Source of the DNA: Loripinus fragilis
Taxonomy: Eukaryota > Mollusca > Bivalvia > Lucinida > Lucinidae
NCBI GenBank assembly: GCA_964019695.1
Contig: OZ026522.1
Coordinates: 19,781,977 to 19,845,976, forward strand
Reading direction: 5' to 3'
Length of the DNA: 64,000 nucleotides
In this document: positions 30,851 to 41,349 of the stretch, one piece after another
Numbering within the stretch: position 1 is the stretch's first letter
How the letters are laid out: each line of letters begins with the position of its first letter
The notes under the pieces: model-generated
Databases searched by the model: none
Told to the model about the DNA's origin: nothing
What the model saw: only the letters and a program-made list of their open reading frames with translations
Translations under genes and position numbers: made by a program

Positions 30851-31665
30851 CTTTGAAACTTTTCTCTGGCCATTTTTATGGTCAATCCTTCATTAAGACT
30901 GCAGATTCGTTCAATTGTGGCATTTTCTGGTCATTCTAAAGTAACTAAGACTGTCGGTATCGTAGTTGACTGTCAGTTAGGGTTGTTCAAAGACAACTCA
31001 ATGTAACTGTTTTGATAGGTGCCAAACTATTTAGTATATATTTTGGTTGGATACTAATGCAAAAGTAAAGTTCATTGATCTAATACAAGGTTAGCAAAGA
31101 GGCAATTCATGAGCTCAAATTTCGAGATATAGCTGTCATGCAAATATTTTGCAGTAGAGTGACAAAAATGAGGCAATTCCATGTGTACCTATAACATATG
31201 TCTTTTCAATAAACGAGTTTTTCACCTTAAGCTTTTTTATACAAATTCTCAACCACTTTCATTTATCTAAAGAAACGAGCATGTAGAAATGAACAACTTT
31301 TCATGTAGTTTGTCATGCACCTGGATGACAATAATAGACTGTCTATTTTATGCTTCTGACAGCTTATCTTGAGATGTTTCATGGGAGTATATTGCTAAAT
31401 TGCTAATTGCCTGGATGTAATGGTTCATCCTCAGAAGTGACCTGTTGTAAGCGGGGTATGTATGGATAATTTGCAACTCTATGACCAAGTCAACAGTGCT
31501 TTTAGTCATATTGGGACGAGTGATTGGGCTGAAATTTGAACGGTCATCATTTTTCAAATAATGTCGGTACATTTGTGTACTTAATATAGTTTTGAGTCGT
31601 CTCAATGTAAAAATAACTCCTTCAGGGTACAACTGTCTTGATCATTATTTTCGACGTCGCTTGAA
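30851..31665. other. Intergenic DNA, nothing recognised
   Basis: AT-rich filler upstream of the LINE 5' fragment. A short minus-strand frame at 31348-31632 has no family features. Confidence 0.35.
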
Positions 31666-32103
31666 CCCTAATTCCACTGGACGGCGAATCCGCTACGTTC
31701 ATGGCAATCTAGGATTTTCTCTAAAATAATTCCAAATCGCCGCGGAAGCGTAGACAGCCACACGATTTGGGGACTTGACGCTTCCAGTACACTTCCACTA
31801 CGCTTCTTTTCGCTTCCTCTACGCTGCTGCTACGATCCCACTACGACAATGAAGATTTGGGTACGCTTAATCTACGCTGATGGCGATGTAGCTGCGACCT
31901 TGCTACGACCTTGGCGATGGAGCTACGCTTTCGTTGCGCTTTTTAATCCTTTCTATATAGAATTTGTAATTCCGATACGCTTCTACTACGAACTGGGCGC
32001 TTCTCCTGCGCTTCTACTGCGCTCTTGCCGTTTCTGCTACGATTCTTGTCATTTTGACCAAAATTTTGAATCGAAGCGGAATCACTGTCCAGTGGAATTG
32101 GGG
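31666..32103. mobile_element. MITE with CTACG-rich core
   Basis: The termini CCCTAATTCCACTGGACGGC and (inverted) CCCCAATTCCACTGGACAGT form about 20-bp inverted ends. The 438-bp interior is dominated by CTACGCT, CTACGACC, CGCTTCT and similar words, and is much richer in GC and CG than its surroundings. No stable protein family is encoded. Confidence 0.7.
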
Positions 32104-32109
32104 GTTTAC

Positions 32110-32325
32110 ATCGCCAATCTTAACAAAAGTCGTCTGCTTTTGTTGTCTGCTGAAATGTTTTAGAAGGTCCTTGGTCAAACAATGTTGATCCAGATTGGGC
32201 TGAAATCCGATCTGGGTCCACATTGCTTGCCTCTATACTTATATTAGTTAGTATTGGTAGCAAATATGAGCAGCAGATGACTTAAGCTGATGACATTTTT
32301 GCGGGCACTTTAAGGGATAATATTT
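32110..32325. repeat. Palindromic MITE family M1 copy
   Basis: TCGCCAATCTTAACAAAAGT, CGTCTGCTTTTGTTGTCTGC and GCTGAAATCCGATCTGGGTC follow the M1 plan; the right end is CGGGCACTTTAAGGGATAA. It directly abuts the CTACG-rich MITE. Confidence 0.75.
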
Positions 32326-32532
32326 GTTCAACAGTTTGTTTGAACGTCACCTGTCCTAAATTATGGCCTTGAACATCGGTAGTAGACAAATATTGATGTG
32401 ATAAACATTTTTAAGTGTTTGCGTTAAGTGAAAATATTCAGGTTAATTTTGTTTAGGTTTGAAAAATGATACGTGTTCGTTTCATTGACATTAGAGTACA
32501 TTGTCCTCTGATATCTTCAACCGATTTCGTTT

Positions 32533-32690
32533 TAACCCTAAACGAGTACTTTTACAAACAATGAATACCCAGATGAAATGCAGCATTTAACCCTAAACGA
32601 GTACTTTTACAAACAATGAATACCCAGATGAAATGCAGCATAATGCTGCATTTCATCTGGGTCTACTCTGTTTGTAAAGGTAAAAAAGAT
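32533..32690. repeat. 54-bp direct duplication beside an inverted copy
   Basis: The block CCTAAACGAGTACTTTTACA...ATGAAATGCAGCAT occurs twice without a mismatch I can see (32533-32586, 32587-32640). Its latter part follows inverted (ATGCTGCATTTCATCTGGGT then CTACTCTGTTTGTAAAGG). It is a palindrome one of whose arms was recently duplicated. 32700-33130 contains no recognised gene. Confidence 0.8.
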
Positions 32691-33134
32691 CTTCAGACAA
32701 AAGAATAAATTTTTTGAAAATTATAACCTGACACCCCTAGATATGTACAATGGACTATCTCAAGTTTATCGTATCAAACCATGAGGAAGAATCCATTAGT
32801 ATACAAAAGGTTATAAGTGATAATTTTAGTATTGAAGGATTCAAGAAATCAAAATCCTGCCAAGAATTAGAAATCCTGAATCAGGACTTTTATACTATAC
32901 TGTTTTGTCGCTCTGAAACATTTTTTAGGTATACTCAGCGTCTGTGAAAAGTTACATGTACCAGTATCTAAATTTCGAAATTTTGAATATATATAATACA
33001 GCTCTATGGCTAGTATTACGTTCATGTTTCTGGTCAACGGCAGACTGGTTCAGTGTAGAGATAAAACAGTTCCTGGAACTGTGCTGATGATATGTACGTA
33101 TTTTAAATGTTTTTCGCAGTTTTTAAGAATTTGA

Positions 33135-33382
33135 AATGAGCCGTGGCATGAGATTTCCAACAATTTGACATTTTGACAAGTGTAGACTCGGACGAGCCTC
33201 TACAGCCTCCTGTTAAGCTTAGAAACTCTAAATGATGTTCAGTCAGTAGCTTAACAATCATAGAATGCTCAAGCGACCAGCAAAGGCTCTGATCAGACTG
33301 CGCATATGCGCAGGCTGATCTGAGGCTTTGCTGGTCGCACATACCACATTGTTGGAAATCTCATGCACTGGCTCATTAATCT
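33135..33382. repeat. Palindromic MITE family M9, copy 1
   Basis: The ends TGAGCCGTGGCATGAGATTT and (inverted) TGAGCCAGTGCATGAGATTT, with the centre GACTGCGCATATGCGCAG inside ATCAGACTGCG...CGCAGGCTGATC. A second copy with the same order lies at 52343-52583, immediately 3' of P450-2. Confidence 0.8.
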
Positions 33383-33689
33383 CATTTTTAGAAGACAGCA
33401 TGCCAGTACATGCCCTAGACGTTTTCATTGAAAACGCCATCAAAATAGTTCGAATTATGCCATTAAACACAAAAAATGAGGATCAAACTTTAAGGTAGCA
33501 CTAAAACTTTGCATTTTCCTATACAATGTAATGGATTCTACTGGGGTCCGTCAAGGAATGGGTATTATGCATTCGGATGTGATGGATACCGTTTTCCATA
33601 ATGGTGATGCATGGGACTCTATGCCATAACATTGAAAGCTGAAGTATCCGCAATTCTTCGTTCAGAATGAACTATGTCAAGCCTAGCGA

Positions 33690-34260
33690 TGTCAACAAGC
33701 GTCCTGGTAACCTTGACATCAAGGACACTCACCTAAAAAAAGTATTCTCTATGTATACACATGGGAAAAAGTTAAGATGCACGTTTTGTTCCGAAGAAAT
33801 GTTTTGAAAATTCCAATTTCCCGTAGCCTGGCGATATTGGATATTTCATAGAGGATCTTACATGAGTGCTTATGTTTTAATGAATTAGGAAAAGAGATTA
33901 AATGCGAGGCTTGCCGAGCATTTTATCTCTTTTTCGAAACTCGTTTAATAAATTCAACAATACAAGAACACGAATATTAAATTCTATTGGTCATATGACA
34001 TTAAGATTCCTTTTTTAAAATCTCATTTCTGGCGTAAAAAGTTATAATTGTGTCATGTACCCAACGTTGTATAGACGTCTTTACGTTTGACGTAAATCTG
34101 TAAACCACTATAGGGATCAACACGTTTTTCTATGCATTAACATCTGCTGGACCCCGAGGGTGGTGTCGAAACCCGAGCCTGAAGGCGAGGGTTTTAACGA
34201 CCCACAAAGGGTCTAGTAGATGTTAGTATATCAGAAAACCATGTTTGATCGTTATTTATG
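33690..34260. repeat. Cluster of palindromes (M3 fragment, M5, CCCGAGGGTGG hairpin)
   Basis: 33690-33745 is an M3 arm. 33866-34010 is an M5 copy centred on GCGAGGCTTGCCGAGCATTT. 34119-34255 is an inverted repeat with arms TTTTTCTATGCATTAACATC and TAGATGTTAGTATATCAGAA around ACCCGAGCCTGAAGGCGAGG. None is coding. Confidence 0.6.
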
Positions 34261-34940
34261 CATTAAAATCATTTCGTCACCTGAAAACTTTGGAAAAACA
34301 CTTCGAAAAGTTCATTTTTGTATAACTATGATGGCGGTCAAAAGCATGAAGGATTCGTAGGTTTTGAAAACGCTTGTTCCAGAGCAAAGACTTGTCATCT
34401 TAACGTCACCAAATTACGCTCATTTCTATGCACGTTACCGTTGATGACGTCAGTTTTTTGTGACGGCCAAGAATGTGTATATGTAAAATACAAAAGCCAT
34501 GCATCAACAGCACGTGAACTGCCTGAATGGGGTTTTGCCGGTTAAAACATGGCTGCAATAGCGTGCGACACGGCTTTTCATGCAATAATAATGATTTATC
34601 GATTTATTGCATGGCGTTATTTCACTCCCAGAGGCGACGTCATATCATATGATAAAAAGCATTATCTAGTTTCCCATTTAAGCCGAATGGAATTTCCCAC
34701 TATTATCAATTGGACCAGTCCATTTCCATTTGAAAGGTTGTTAACTGCAGGTGGTACTTTTCATTTGCATTCAAAATTTATCAAAACTTTCTCTAAGCAA
34801 ACAGTGGAGACCCTGATCAGACGTCGCATCCTGCGGCGTATGATCTGGGTCTGCACGGTTTCCTATGTCCCACAAAAAGGAAGCTAGGCTTGGGTTAAAG
34901 CCTGAACTGCTGAAGTTCTTGGGCTACGAAGGATACAATA
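34261..34940. other. Repeat-derived intergenic DNA
   Basis: 34600-34660 (ATCGATTTATTGCATGGCGT then TATTTCACTCCC) recurs inverted at 40245-40320. 34790-34870 is an M1 centre (ATCAGACGTCGCATCCTGCG then GCGTATGATCTGGG). Open frames of 75 and 112 codons here have no family pattern. Confidence 0.5.
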
Positions 34941-35079
34941 ACCAAACGTGAATCATACCTATTTTTATTAAATATAAGTTTGCTCTTGCGTTTCTGCACA
35001 TCACAGAAATCATTTTTGGAAACCAAAAACAGCATGAAACTTGAAATGTGTCCATGGGACACGTATCCATGGACACGGA

Positions 35080-35760
35080 TACCCCTACTGATGCAAAAAC
35101 CACATGCTCCCACAAACAAACAAATGTGACATATTTTGATGAACAAAGGGCAATAGTCCTTAGAGCCATGGAATGATATGGATCATTTAGGAACTTGAGC
35201 AAGACATTTTGATGTTAGCTACTGTGTCCAAGTTTTGTAAAATTCCATTTGCGATTACTTGAGTTAGAGACCTTACATCGCAAAAATGACAAAAAAATCA
35301 CCAACAAAGGGCAATAGTTTCTGAAGGAATACTGAGATTTACACTATTTTAAAATTCATTCGAGCAAGATATTTTGGTACTTTCTATTGTGAATAGGTTC
35401 GATAAAGTTCTGATCATTACTCGATTTAGAGACCGGACAACATAAAAGTGTCATTTTTCATCAACACAGGGCAATTACTCATGATGGCATTTGGTGATAA
35501 AGACCATTATCGAACTCGAGAAAAACATTTTGGTATTTAACATTGTGACAAAGTTTCATAAAATTGTGATCAAATTTCTGTACTCAGAGACCGGACACTG
35601 TCTCAAATGGAATGTTTCATGTACAAAGGGCAATAACTCCTAAAGCCATGTTGCGACTTAGACCATTAAACATTATGGTACTATACAGTGTGGCCAACTT
35701 TCATAAAGTTCTGATCAAACCTATTTGACTTAGAGAACGGATGTCGTTAGTGTGACGTAC
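35080..35760. repeat. 160-bp degenerate tandem repeat, four units
   Basis: The word ACAAAGGGCAATAG or a variant occurs at about 35145, 35305, 35465 and 35625. Each unit also has GAGCAAGACATTTTG-like, GTGTCCAAGTTT and TTAGAGACCGGAC segments. The last unit runs into a GACGTACGTACGGACGGACA then GACAGAC microsatellite. The order of blocks is conserved while sequence drifts. Confidence 0.8.
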
Positions 35761-36270
35761 GTACGGACGGACAGACAGACGTGCTCACGAAAAGTATCAT
35801 GTTAGATGCAATTATTCTAAAAAAAAGTACCAAAAGATAGCAAAAATTGTTGGGTGGGTGGGCTTTGGGGAGGCTTAGGAAACGTAAATTTTCGGAAATT
35901 TAAGGTAGCCAACAAGTTTCTATTCGTGGGTGCGGACGGACGGACGGAGAGGCGTAAGACTTAATGTCCCAGCCATTGTCATGGCGGGGCATGATGAAAG
36001 AATGGAGCATGCCCAATAGATGAATGAATTTGGTTTTAAAAAAAAGATCATCAGCTATGAAAGCATTACCGTAAGTTATCTGCATTCCAAATACACCAAA
36101 ACTGGGAGAAATCGGTTCTGAATCTATGACCAGCCTGTGTGTTGTGAAAATGTTTAGAGGTTATTTTTAATTTCTGGCCCAATTCTAACAGCTTGCAACA
36201 TGTATAGACAAAGAAGGAAAGGTGGTTTGGAAATGTATGCCTCTACTACAAACAGTAGGACAGAAAACGA
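35761..36270. other. Intergenic DNA, low-complexity patches
   Basis: It holds GGACGGACGGACGG at about 35934-35950 and otherwise unassigned sequence. No gene recognised. Confidence 0.4.
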
Positions 36271-36271
36271 A

Positions 36272-36518
36272 AACAACCACTGCGGCAGACAGAGGCCATC
36301 TTGGATACAGATAGTTCATTTCTGATTTTTGTTACCTGATTGATACATGTATGTCTTGCGATAAATTCCTTCCACGAGGTCGGGTTGGCGGTAAAAGTAA
36401 AAAACAGACTGTCTGCTTTATGCTTCGTGGAAGGAATTTATCGCAAGACATATATGTATCAATGAGCTAAAAAATCAGAATCTGTATCCAAGATGGCCGC
36501 TGTCTGCCGCAGTGGTTG
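36272..36518. repeat. Inverted repeat upstream of P450-1
   Basis: Arms CAACCACTGCGGCAGACAGA then GGCCATCTTGGATACAGAT and its near-perfect reverse complement at 36480-36517; an inner pair is TGCGATAAATTCCTTCCACG and CGTGGAAGGAATTTATCGCA. Whether it affects P450-1 expression (ATG 550 bp downstream) is unknown. Confidence 0.8.
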
Positions 36519-36688
36519 CTGGGTCTTCGTAATTTTCAAGCAGAAGCAACTTTGGATAATACTTATTATGATCAAGAAAAAATGTTTGATAAAACAACTT
36601 AAAAATCTAGAAAAAAAAGCTTATTCGTATTAGCGTAGGTATTCCTTATCATTTTGCCATGTGTATATATCTAAAGTGCATTGACCAC

Positions 36689-36882
36689 ACCGGGTAGGCG
36701 GCAATCGAAAACATAATCAACAATCGACAAACGCGGGTCAAAAATCGATAGAAACAGTGTTTACGATTGACATTTGTCGCCAGTGGAGCGACAAATGGCA
36801 GTCGAAAACACTGTTTCTATTGAGTTTTATCCACGTTCCCTGATAGTATTGGCGTTTTCGATTGCCGCCTACCCAGTGTGTT
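36689..36882. repeat. Second inverted repeat upstream of P450-1
   Basis: GGGTAGGCGGCAATCGAAAA is mirrored by TTTTCGATTGCCGCCTACCC; the inner pair is CATTTGTCGC and GCGACAAATG around CAGTGGA. It is about 180 bp upstream of the ATG of P450-1, so it may lie within or next to its promoter. Confidence 0.78.
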
Positions 36883-37065
36883 GACGGCAATAACAATCGA
36901 ATAAAATTATTAATTAGGACACTAGCCTCTTAGGTCAAGGACGGAGTATACAGTCCAAGTGACCTTATAAAATCTGTTTTGATCCAAACTTTACAAACTG
37001 TAAAACCGTTTCGGAATAGGACGTCTTATTTTTCGCCTTTGAATTTCTTGTTAAAAAACACAGAA

Positions 37066-38580
37066 ATGGATATATTTGCATCTATTGCGATTGGCTTTGC
37101 AGCCTTACTAATTATAGTATGGTATAATCGGACGCGGGATTCCAACTCACATCCTCCACCTGGTCCAAAGCCACTGCCTTTGTTACAGAACTTTTTATCT
37201 GTTGATATTTACAAGCTGTATATTTCGTTTGCCAAGCTTGCAGAACAATATGGCAGAATTTTTAAAGTGTCTCTTTTTGGAGAACAAATTGTGGTCATTA
37301 ATGACATTGATATGTTGAGGAAAGCATTTCTGGAAGAAGAGTACATGGACATTTTTGCTGGCAGGCCGAAGCATTTCACTGCTACCTACATCTTTTTTAA
37401 CAGTGACATTGGTTTCGAAACGTATAATAAACGCACAAAAACACTTCGTAAAATGTTACAAAAAGGGTTTAAAGTTTTCGGGGAAGGCGTTGCTAGGTTT
37501 GAATATCAAGTGACCGAAGAACTTGACAGATTTCTTGCTGAAATAAAATCAAAAAATGCAGAGGATGTTGACATATGTCCATTGTTAAAGAAATCTTTTG
37601 CGAATTGGATGTCAGCCCTCGTAACTGGTAAAAAGGCTCATGTTGATGATGCTGAGATAATCTGGGATTTTAACGAATCATTTAATGTGTTGCTGGCAGC
37701 AGGTTTAAATGCTGTAATGACAAGACTGCCGTTTTTGAGACATCTTCCAGGCAAACCAGGTAGAACTTATAGGACATGTCGGAAGGCAAGGGATAGGCTT
37801 ATACATAGATTTCTCTACGTGAATGATGTAGAATCCAATGAGTTCAAAGCAGTTAACGGTGGACTCTTGGATGCATTGATCGAAATGCAAGGGGAAGAAA
37901 ACAAACGAGCAGGATATGATGTTGTCGGTGATTTGCGTGGATTATTATTAGACATGTTCTTTGCTGGAGTGGACACTACAATGGCTGCTCTAACAAATAT
38001 ATTCGCGCTTCTGCTCAAATACCCCGAGTGTAGAAAGAATATAGTGGCTGAAATTGACAGCATCATAGGAAGTTCACGTGCCCCTAGTCTTGACGACAGA
38101 TCACAGATGCCATACACGAAAGCAGCAATGCTGGAAGCTCATCGATATACAGCAGAAACACCACTTACACTTCCACACATGTGTACGAGGGATGTGGTAT
38201 GTGAGGGGTATGACATAAAGAAAGATTCGACAGTGTTTGCTAACTTATGGTACATACACCATGATGAGAAATTTTGGGGCGATCCATGGAATTTTCGACC
38301 TGAAAGATTTCTTGATTCCAGCGGTGAGCTGCTGTCTCCTGACCACAATCTACGAAAGGCCTGGGTTCCGTTTTCGATTGGTCGTAGAATTTGTCCAGGG
38401 GAAACATTAGCTATGACAAGGACGTTTCTCTACCTGACTAGCATTCTACAAAAGTTTGAAATCAACCCACCGTCTTCTGGTTGTATTCCTAACGTTGATC
38501 CGAGGTGTTACGCTCCAGGGGCAGTTATTCGCGTTGGAAAGTACCTATGTAAAATGCTTCCAAGAGATGCATCCGACTGA
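37066..38580 (+). CDS. Cytochrome P450 (clan 2, CYP1/2/17-like), single exon, paralogue 1
   Basis: 504 residues from the ATG at 37066. Microsomal mono-oxygenase: haem-thiolate enzyme using O2 and P450 reductase; substrate unknown. An N-terminal membrane anchor (IAIGFAALLIIVWY) is followed by the Pro hinge PPPGPKPLP (30-38). Then come AGVDTT in the I helix (300-305), EAHR in the K helix, PERF, and the haem loop FSIGRRICPG with Cys443. Length and motifs are those of a full, active P450. The C helix, normally WxxxR, reads TKTLR (Thr124, Arg128). The frame extends upstream to 36979, but the paralogue at 50808 starts at the equivalent MDIFAS and shares similar untranslated sequence above it, so I chose 37066. 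No introns, unlike typical animal clan-2 genes. A possible polyadenylation signal AATAAA lies at 38777. Confidence 0.95.
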   Translation: MDIFASIAIGFAALLIIVWYNRTRDSNSHPPPGPKPLPLLQNFLSVDIYKLYISFAKLAEQYGRIFKVSLFGEQIVVINDIDMLRKAFLEEEYMDIFAGRPKHFTATYIFFNSDIGFETYNKRTKTLRKMLQKGFKVFGEGVARFEYQVTEELDRFLAEIKSKNAEDVDICPLLKKSFANWMSALVTGKKAHVDDAEIIWDFNESFNVLLAAGLNAVMTRLPFLRHLPGKPGRTYRTCRKARDRLIHRFLYVNDVESNEFKAVNGGLLDALIEMQGEENKRAGYDVVGDLRGLLLDMFFAGVDTTMAALTNIFALLLKYPECRKNIVAEIDSIIGSSRAPSLDDRSQMPYTKAAMLEAHRYTAETPLTLPHMCTRDVVCEGYDIKKDSTVFANLWYIHHDEKFWGDPWNFRPERFLDSSGELLSPDHNLRKAWVPFSIGRRICPGETLAMTRTFLYLTSILQKFEINPPSSGCIPNVDPRCYAPGAVIRVGKYLCKMLPRDASD

Positions 38581-38776
38581 TGCCATCATAATGCATTATT
38601 TACATACGGACGTTAATTAAGAAAGTTACAGCAATCCAAAGATATGTAAATAAGCCAATTGAGGCCGCATTTTGAATATTTAATTAACTTTCCGTAAATT
38701 TTGAAAACCAATAATATCCATAATTCCTTCATAAACTGTTCAGAAGTTTTTCAAAGCTAATTATTTTCAACTGAAG

Positions 38777-38782
38777 AATAAA
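38777..38782 (+). promoter_or_regulatory. Candidate polyadenylation signal of P450-1
   Basis: AATAAA about 197 bp after the stop codon. The hexamer is common by chance in AT-rich DNA, so support is weak. Confidence 0.3.
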
Positions 38783-38899
38783 TAATGATGCAAACAAAGT
38801 TAAAATGTACAGCTCTGTTTATGTACTGTGTGACTTCACACAGTCTAAAAATAGCTGCCGTTCATATAGCTTTCAATTCTCTACTATACAAACATCTGT

Positions 38900-39260
38900 A
38901 TCTTTTTTTTTTATTTTTATTCAATTTTGGTCGGGTTTGTAACAGATTGAATTTAATTTATGTCTTACAGCACTGTGGTCATACCACTACGGCAATTTGG
39001 GTCTCGTCACTTATTTCGGTGTTCAAGTTCCTTTCTCATCATGTTCAATTTCTTCATTTAATCACAGATAAACGCCCCAAAATGCTTGGGTTCCGATTGA
39101 TTTTTGTTCATCAAATTCACATTGTATCTTTTAGCTTTAAAATTATATCAAAAGTTTACTGTTTGATGTCTAGGCATGAAATAACCAATTACGGTTTTGT
39201 CATCGTGGATAATTAATCAATGACAAAACAGGATGATTATGACTAAACCGTAATTGACTA
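38900..39260 (+). pseudogene. Short GIY-YIG 3'-end remnant and a hairpin
   Basis: 38965-39030 (CACTGTGGTCATACCACTAC then GGCAATTTGGGTCTCGTCAC) is an inverted match to 39425-39475, the 3' end of the GIY-YIG fragment described next. 39170-39260 has a hairpin (AATTACGGTTTTGTCAT...ACTAAACCGTAATT). A 143-codon plus-strand frame over this area is not credited. Confidence 0.55.
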
Positions 39261-39382
39261 TTTTTTTTAATATAACTGTAAAAGCACACATTTAAAATCT
39301 GATTTTATCTTCGTTTTGGCAAGACAGCACAGAGGTTGTTATTTAGAGGATGCAATCTCGAAGCAAACATACTCGAAAGTTC

Positions 39383-40083
39383 TCATTTTTGCCAGCCTTT
39401 ATGTGAAGGTATCTTTACTATAACAACGGAGTGGGTGACGAGATCCAACTTGCCGTAGTGGTATGGCCACAGTGTATAGGCCCATTGTAAATGTTCTGTG
39501 GCTCTTCCTCCAGGTGCCGTGGGCTGGTCTGCAGTGTATGATTGTGGTAGGTGATTGACCATTGTTTTTGAAATGGCGATAAAGAAATGTATCAATTTTT
39601 TAGGCTTTTTCATTTTACGAAAGTGCTCTTGAAGCGTAGTCTTAAGGGATTGGTCAGTTTGACCAACATATTGCACGCCACAATTTCAGTTCAAGTTATA
39701 ACAGACATCAGTTCAGATATCATAATAATTGATATGGAAAACTGTCTACCATTTATAGATGATGTAATGGTTACCGTTGTTTTAGTACTTAAATGTATGC
39801 AACAGACACACCTCTTAGCATTGCACTTAGAAACATTTAGATACATTCCGCGTCTTTTGAATGCATTAAATGGTTTAGGAAACTTCCTGATAGTGATAAT
39901 AGGTGACCCCAGAGGAGAAAACAGAATGGTGGGAAGCATGTTCCAAAATTTGCTAACAGAACTAGGAATACGAACAGAAGACGCCGAATGTAACCTAATG
40001 GGAGAAATATTTAATTTTGCTATTTTAGTTCTTATCATAAAAGTTGTGTGGCTAAGTACCATCCCAAGACAACCGATCAACAC
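39383..40083 (-). pseudogene. GIY-YIG endonuclease relic of a Penelope-like element
   Basis: The upstream frame (40083-39691) ends in YLNVSKCNAKRCVCCIH, a CX4-5CX2C metal-binding pattern, and INGRQFSI. After a frame change, 39676 reads QYVGQTDQSLKTTLQEHFRK then KPKKLIHFF, the core (Y)VGQT...L..R...H of the GIY-YIG nuclease that ends canonical Penelope-like proteins. The zinc-finger then GIY-YIG order fits those elements. Frameshifts and a lost RT show it is a relic. It lies in the same region as RT fragments but is not contiguous with either. Confidence 0.72.
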
Positions 40084-40244
40084 TTAGATTAGGGTCATTT
40101 GAAACAGATGAGGGAGGGCTTGAGAAACATTTTTATTCGGCCAAAACTATTTTTATTAGAATAAAAGGGAGTGGGGTAGAAGAGTATCAGTCTGTTCCCT
40201 GTTTCATAATATTTTATCAAGTACAATTTATTATCATAACGGTT

Positions 40245-40590
40245 TATTAACTTTTTTTTATCATATGACGTCGCGTTCGGGAGTGAAATAACGCCATGCA
40301 ATAAAATCGATAAACCACTAGTGGTTTACAGATTTACGGGAAACGTTATGACGTCCGTAACAACGCTGCGTACATAATGACAAAATCATAACGTTTTTAC
40401 GCCAGAAATGAGATTTCAAAGTATTTGTCATATGATAAATAGAATCTAACATTCGTGCTCTTGTGTTATTGAATTTATTAAACTCGTTGCGAAAAAGAGA
40501 CAAAATGCTCGGCAAGCCTCGCATTTTATCTCTTTTCCCCAACTCGTTTAATAAATTCAATAAAACATGAGCACTCATGTAAGATTCTCT
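40245..40590. repeat. M5 palindromic repeat, full copy
   Basis: GAATTTATTAAACTCGTTGC then AATGCTCGGCAAGCCTCGCA and AACTCGTTTAATAAATTCAA define the M5 arms. The left part (GAGTGAAATAACGCCATGCA) recurs inverted at 34600-34660. 40591-41349 holds no recognised gene. Confidence 0.7.
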
Positions 40591-41349
40591 ATGAATAATA
40601 CAGGGTATAGAAACTACAACTGTAGGAAGTAAACATTTTTATAACTGGGGAACAGGGTAGCAAGCTGGTTTATTTCATGTAAAAAAGGGTAACACATAAC
40701 AATCCCACTGGTTGGACCTCATAAATATCATTTTATAAGGTTGAAAAGCGAGGGATTAGACTTAGACTGATTTCAATCTGGGTAAATGTATGTATGGAGC
40801 ATACCAACCACTATATATATACTGAGGGAAAAAAGTTTAGCAGTTATTTATAATGGGGTTTCCCATAGACGATCTTTGAAGCATTAGATCTTTTTAATTG
40901 GCAGGTTCCCAAACATGTCAGTTGTTTGAAAATGACCTAATGGCTACCTGAAAGTGGTCAAAAGAAATATTCAGTTTTAAACCGTTTTTCACTTTCTTTC
41001 TTTTGGATCTAAACTTTTGACAGAAAAATGAAACTTTTGATCGAAAAATATTCGCACTATTGCCAGATAAGCTGTTTTAGCAAGGGGGCATAAAATCAAA
41101 CTTTACATTATGTAAAATGTCAAGCTGTTAATGTCATCGTACTCCTGAACGTTTGTCAACATATAATTTCGACACTATGAAATTAAAAGTCCTATTTCTT
41201 CTAAACTGTGAATCCCCAAAGTATATTGCTAACCTCTTTCACCTCAGTATATAATAAGCACACATGCTCTTATTAACCAACACTGATAAGTATTCAAAAT
41301 AAGAATTTCTAAATGCATGAAAGGAATTCTTAGAGTCAGAGACTCCCAA

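Noticed and set aside
36979..37065. Upstream in-frame ATG giving a 533-residue P450
   Set aside because: The extra 29 residues precede the membrane anchor and are not shared by the paralogue, whose ATG matches MDIFAS; the upstream sequence resembles the paralogue's untranslated region.
38785..39216. 143-codon frame after P450-1
   Set aside because: It has no family pattern and overlaps an inverted remnant of the GIY-YIG 3' end.
39587..40087. 166-codon plus-strand frame
   Set aside because: It is antisense to the GIY-YIG relic, whose Cys-rich and VGQT motifs are on the minus strand.
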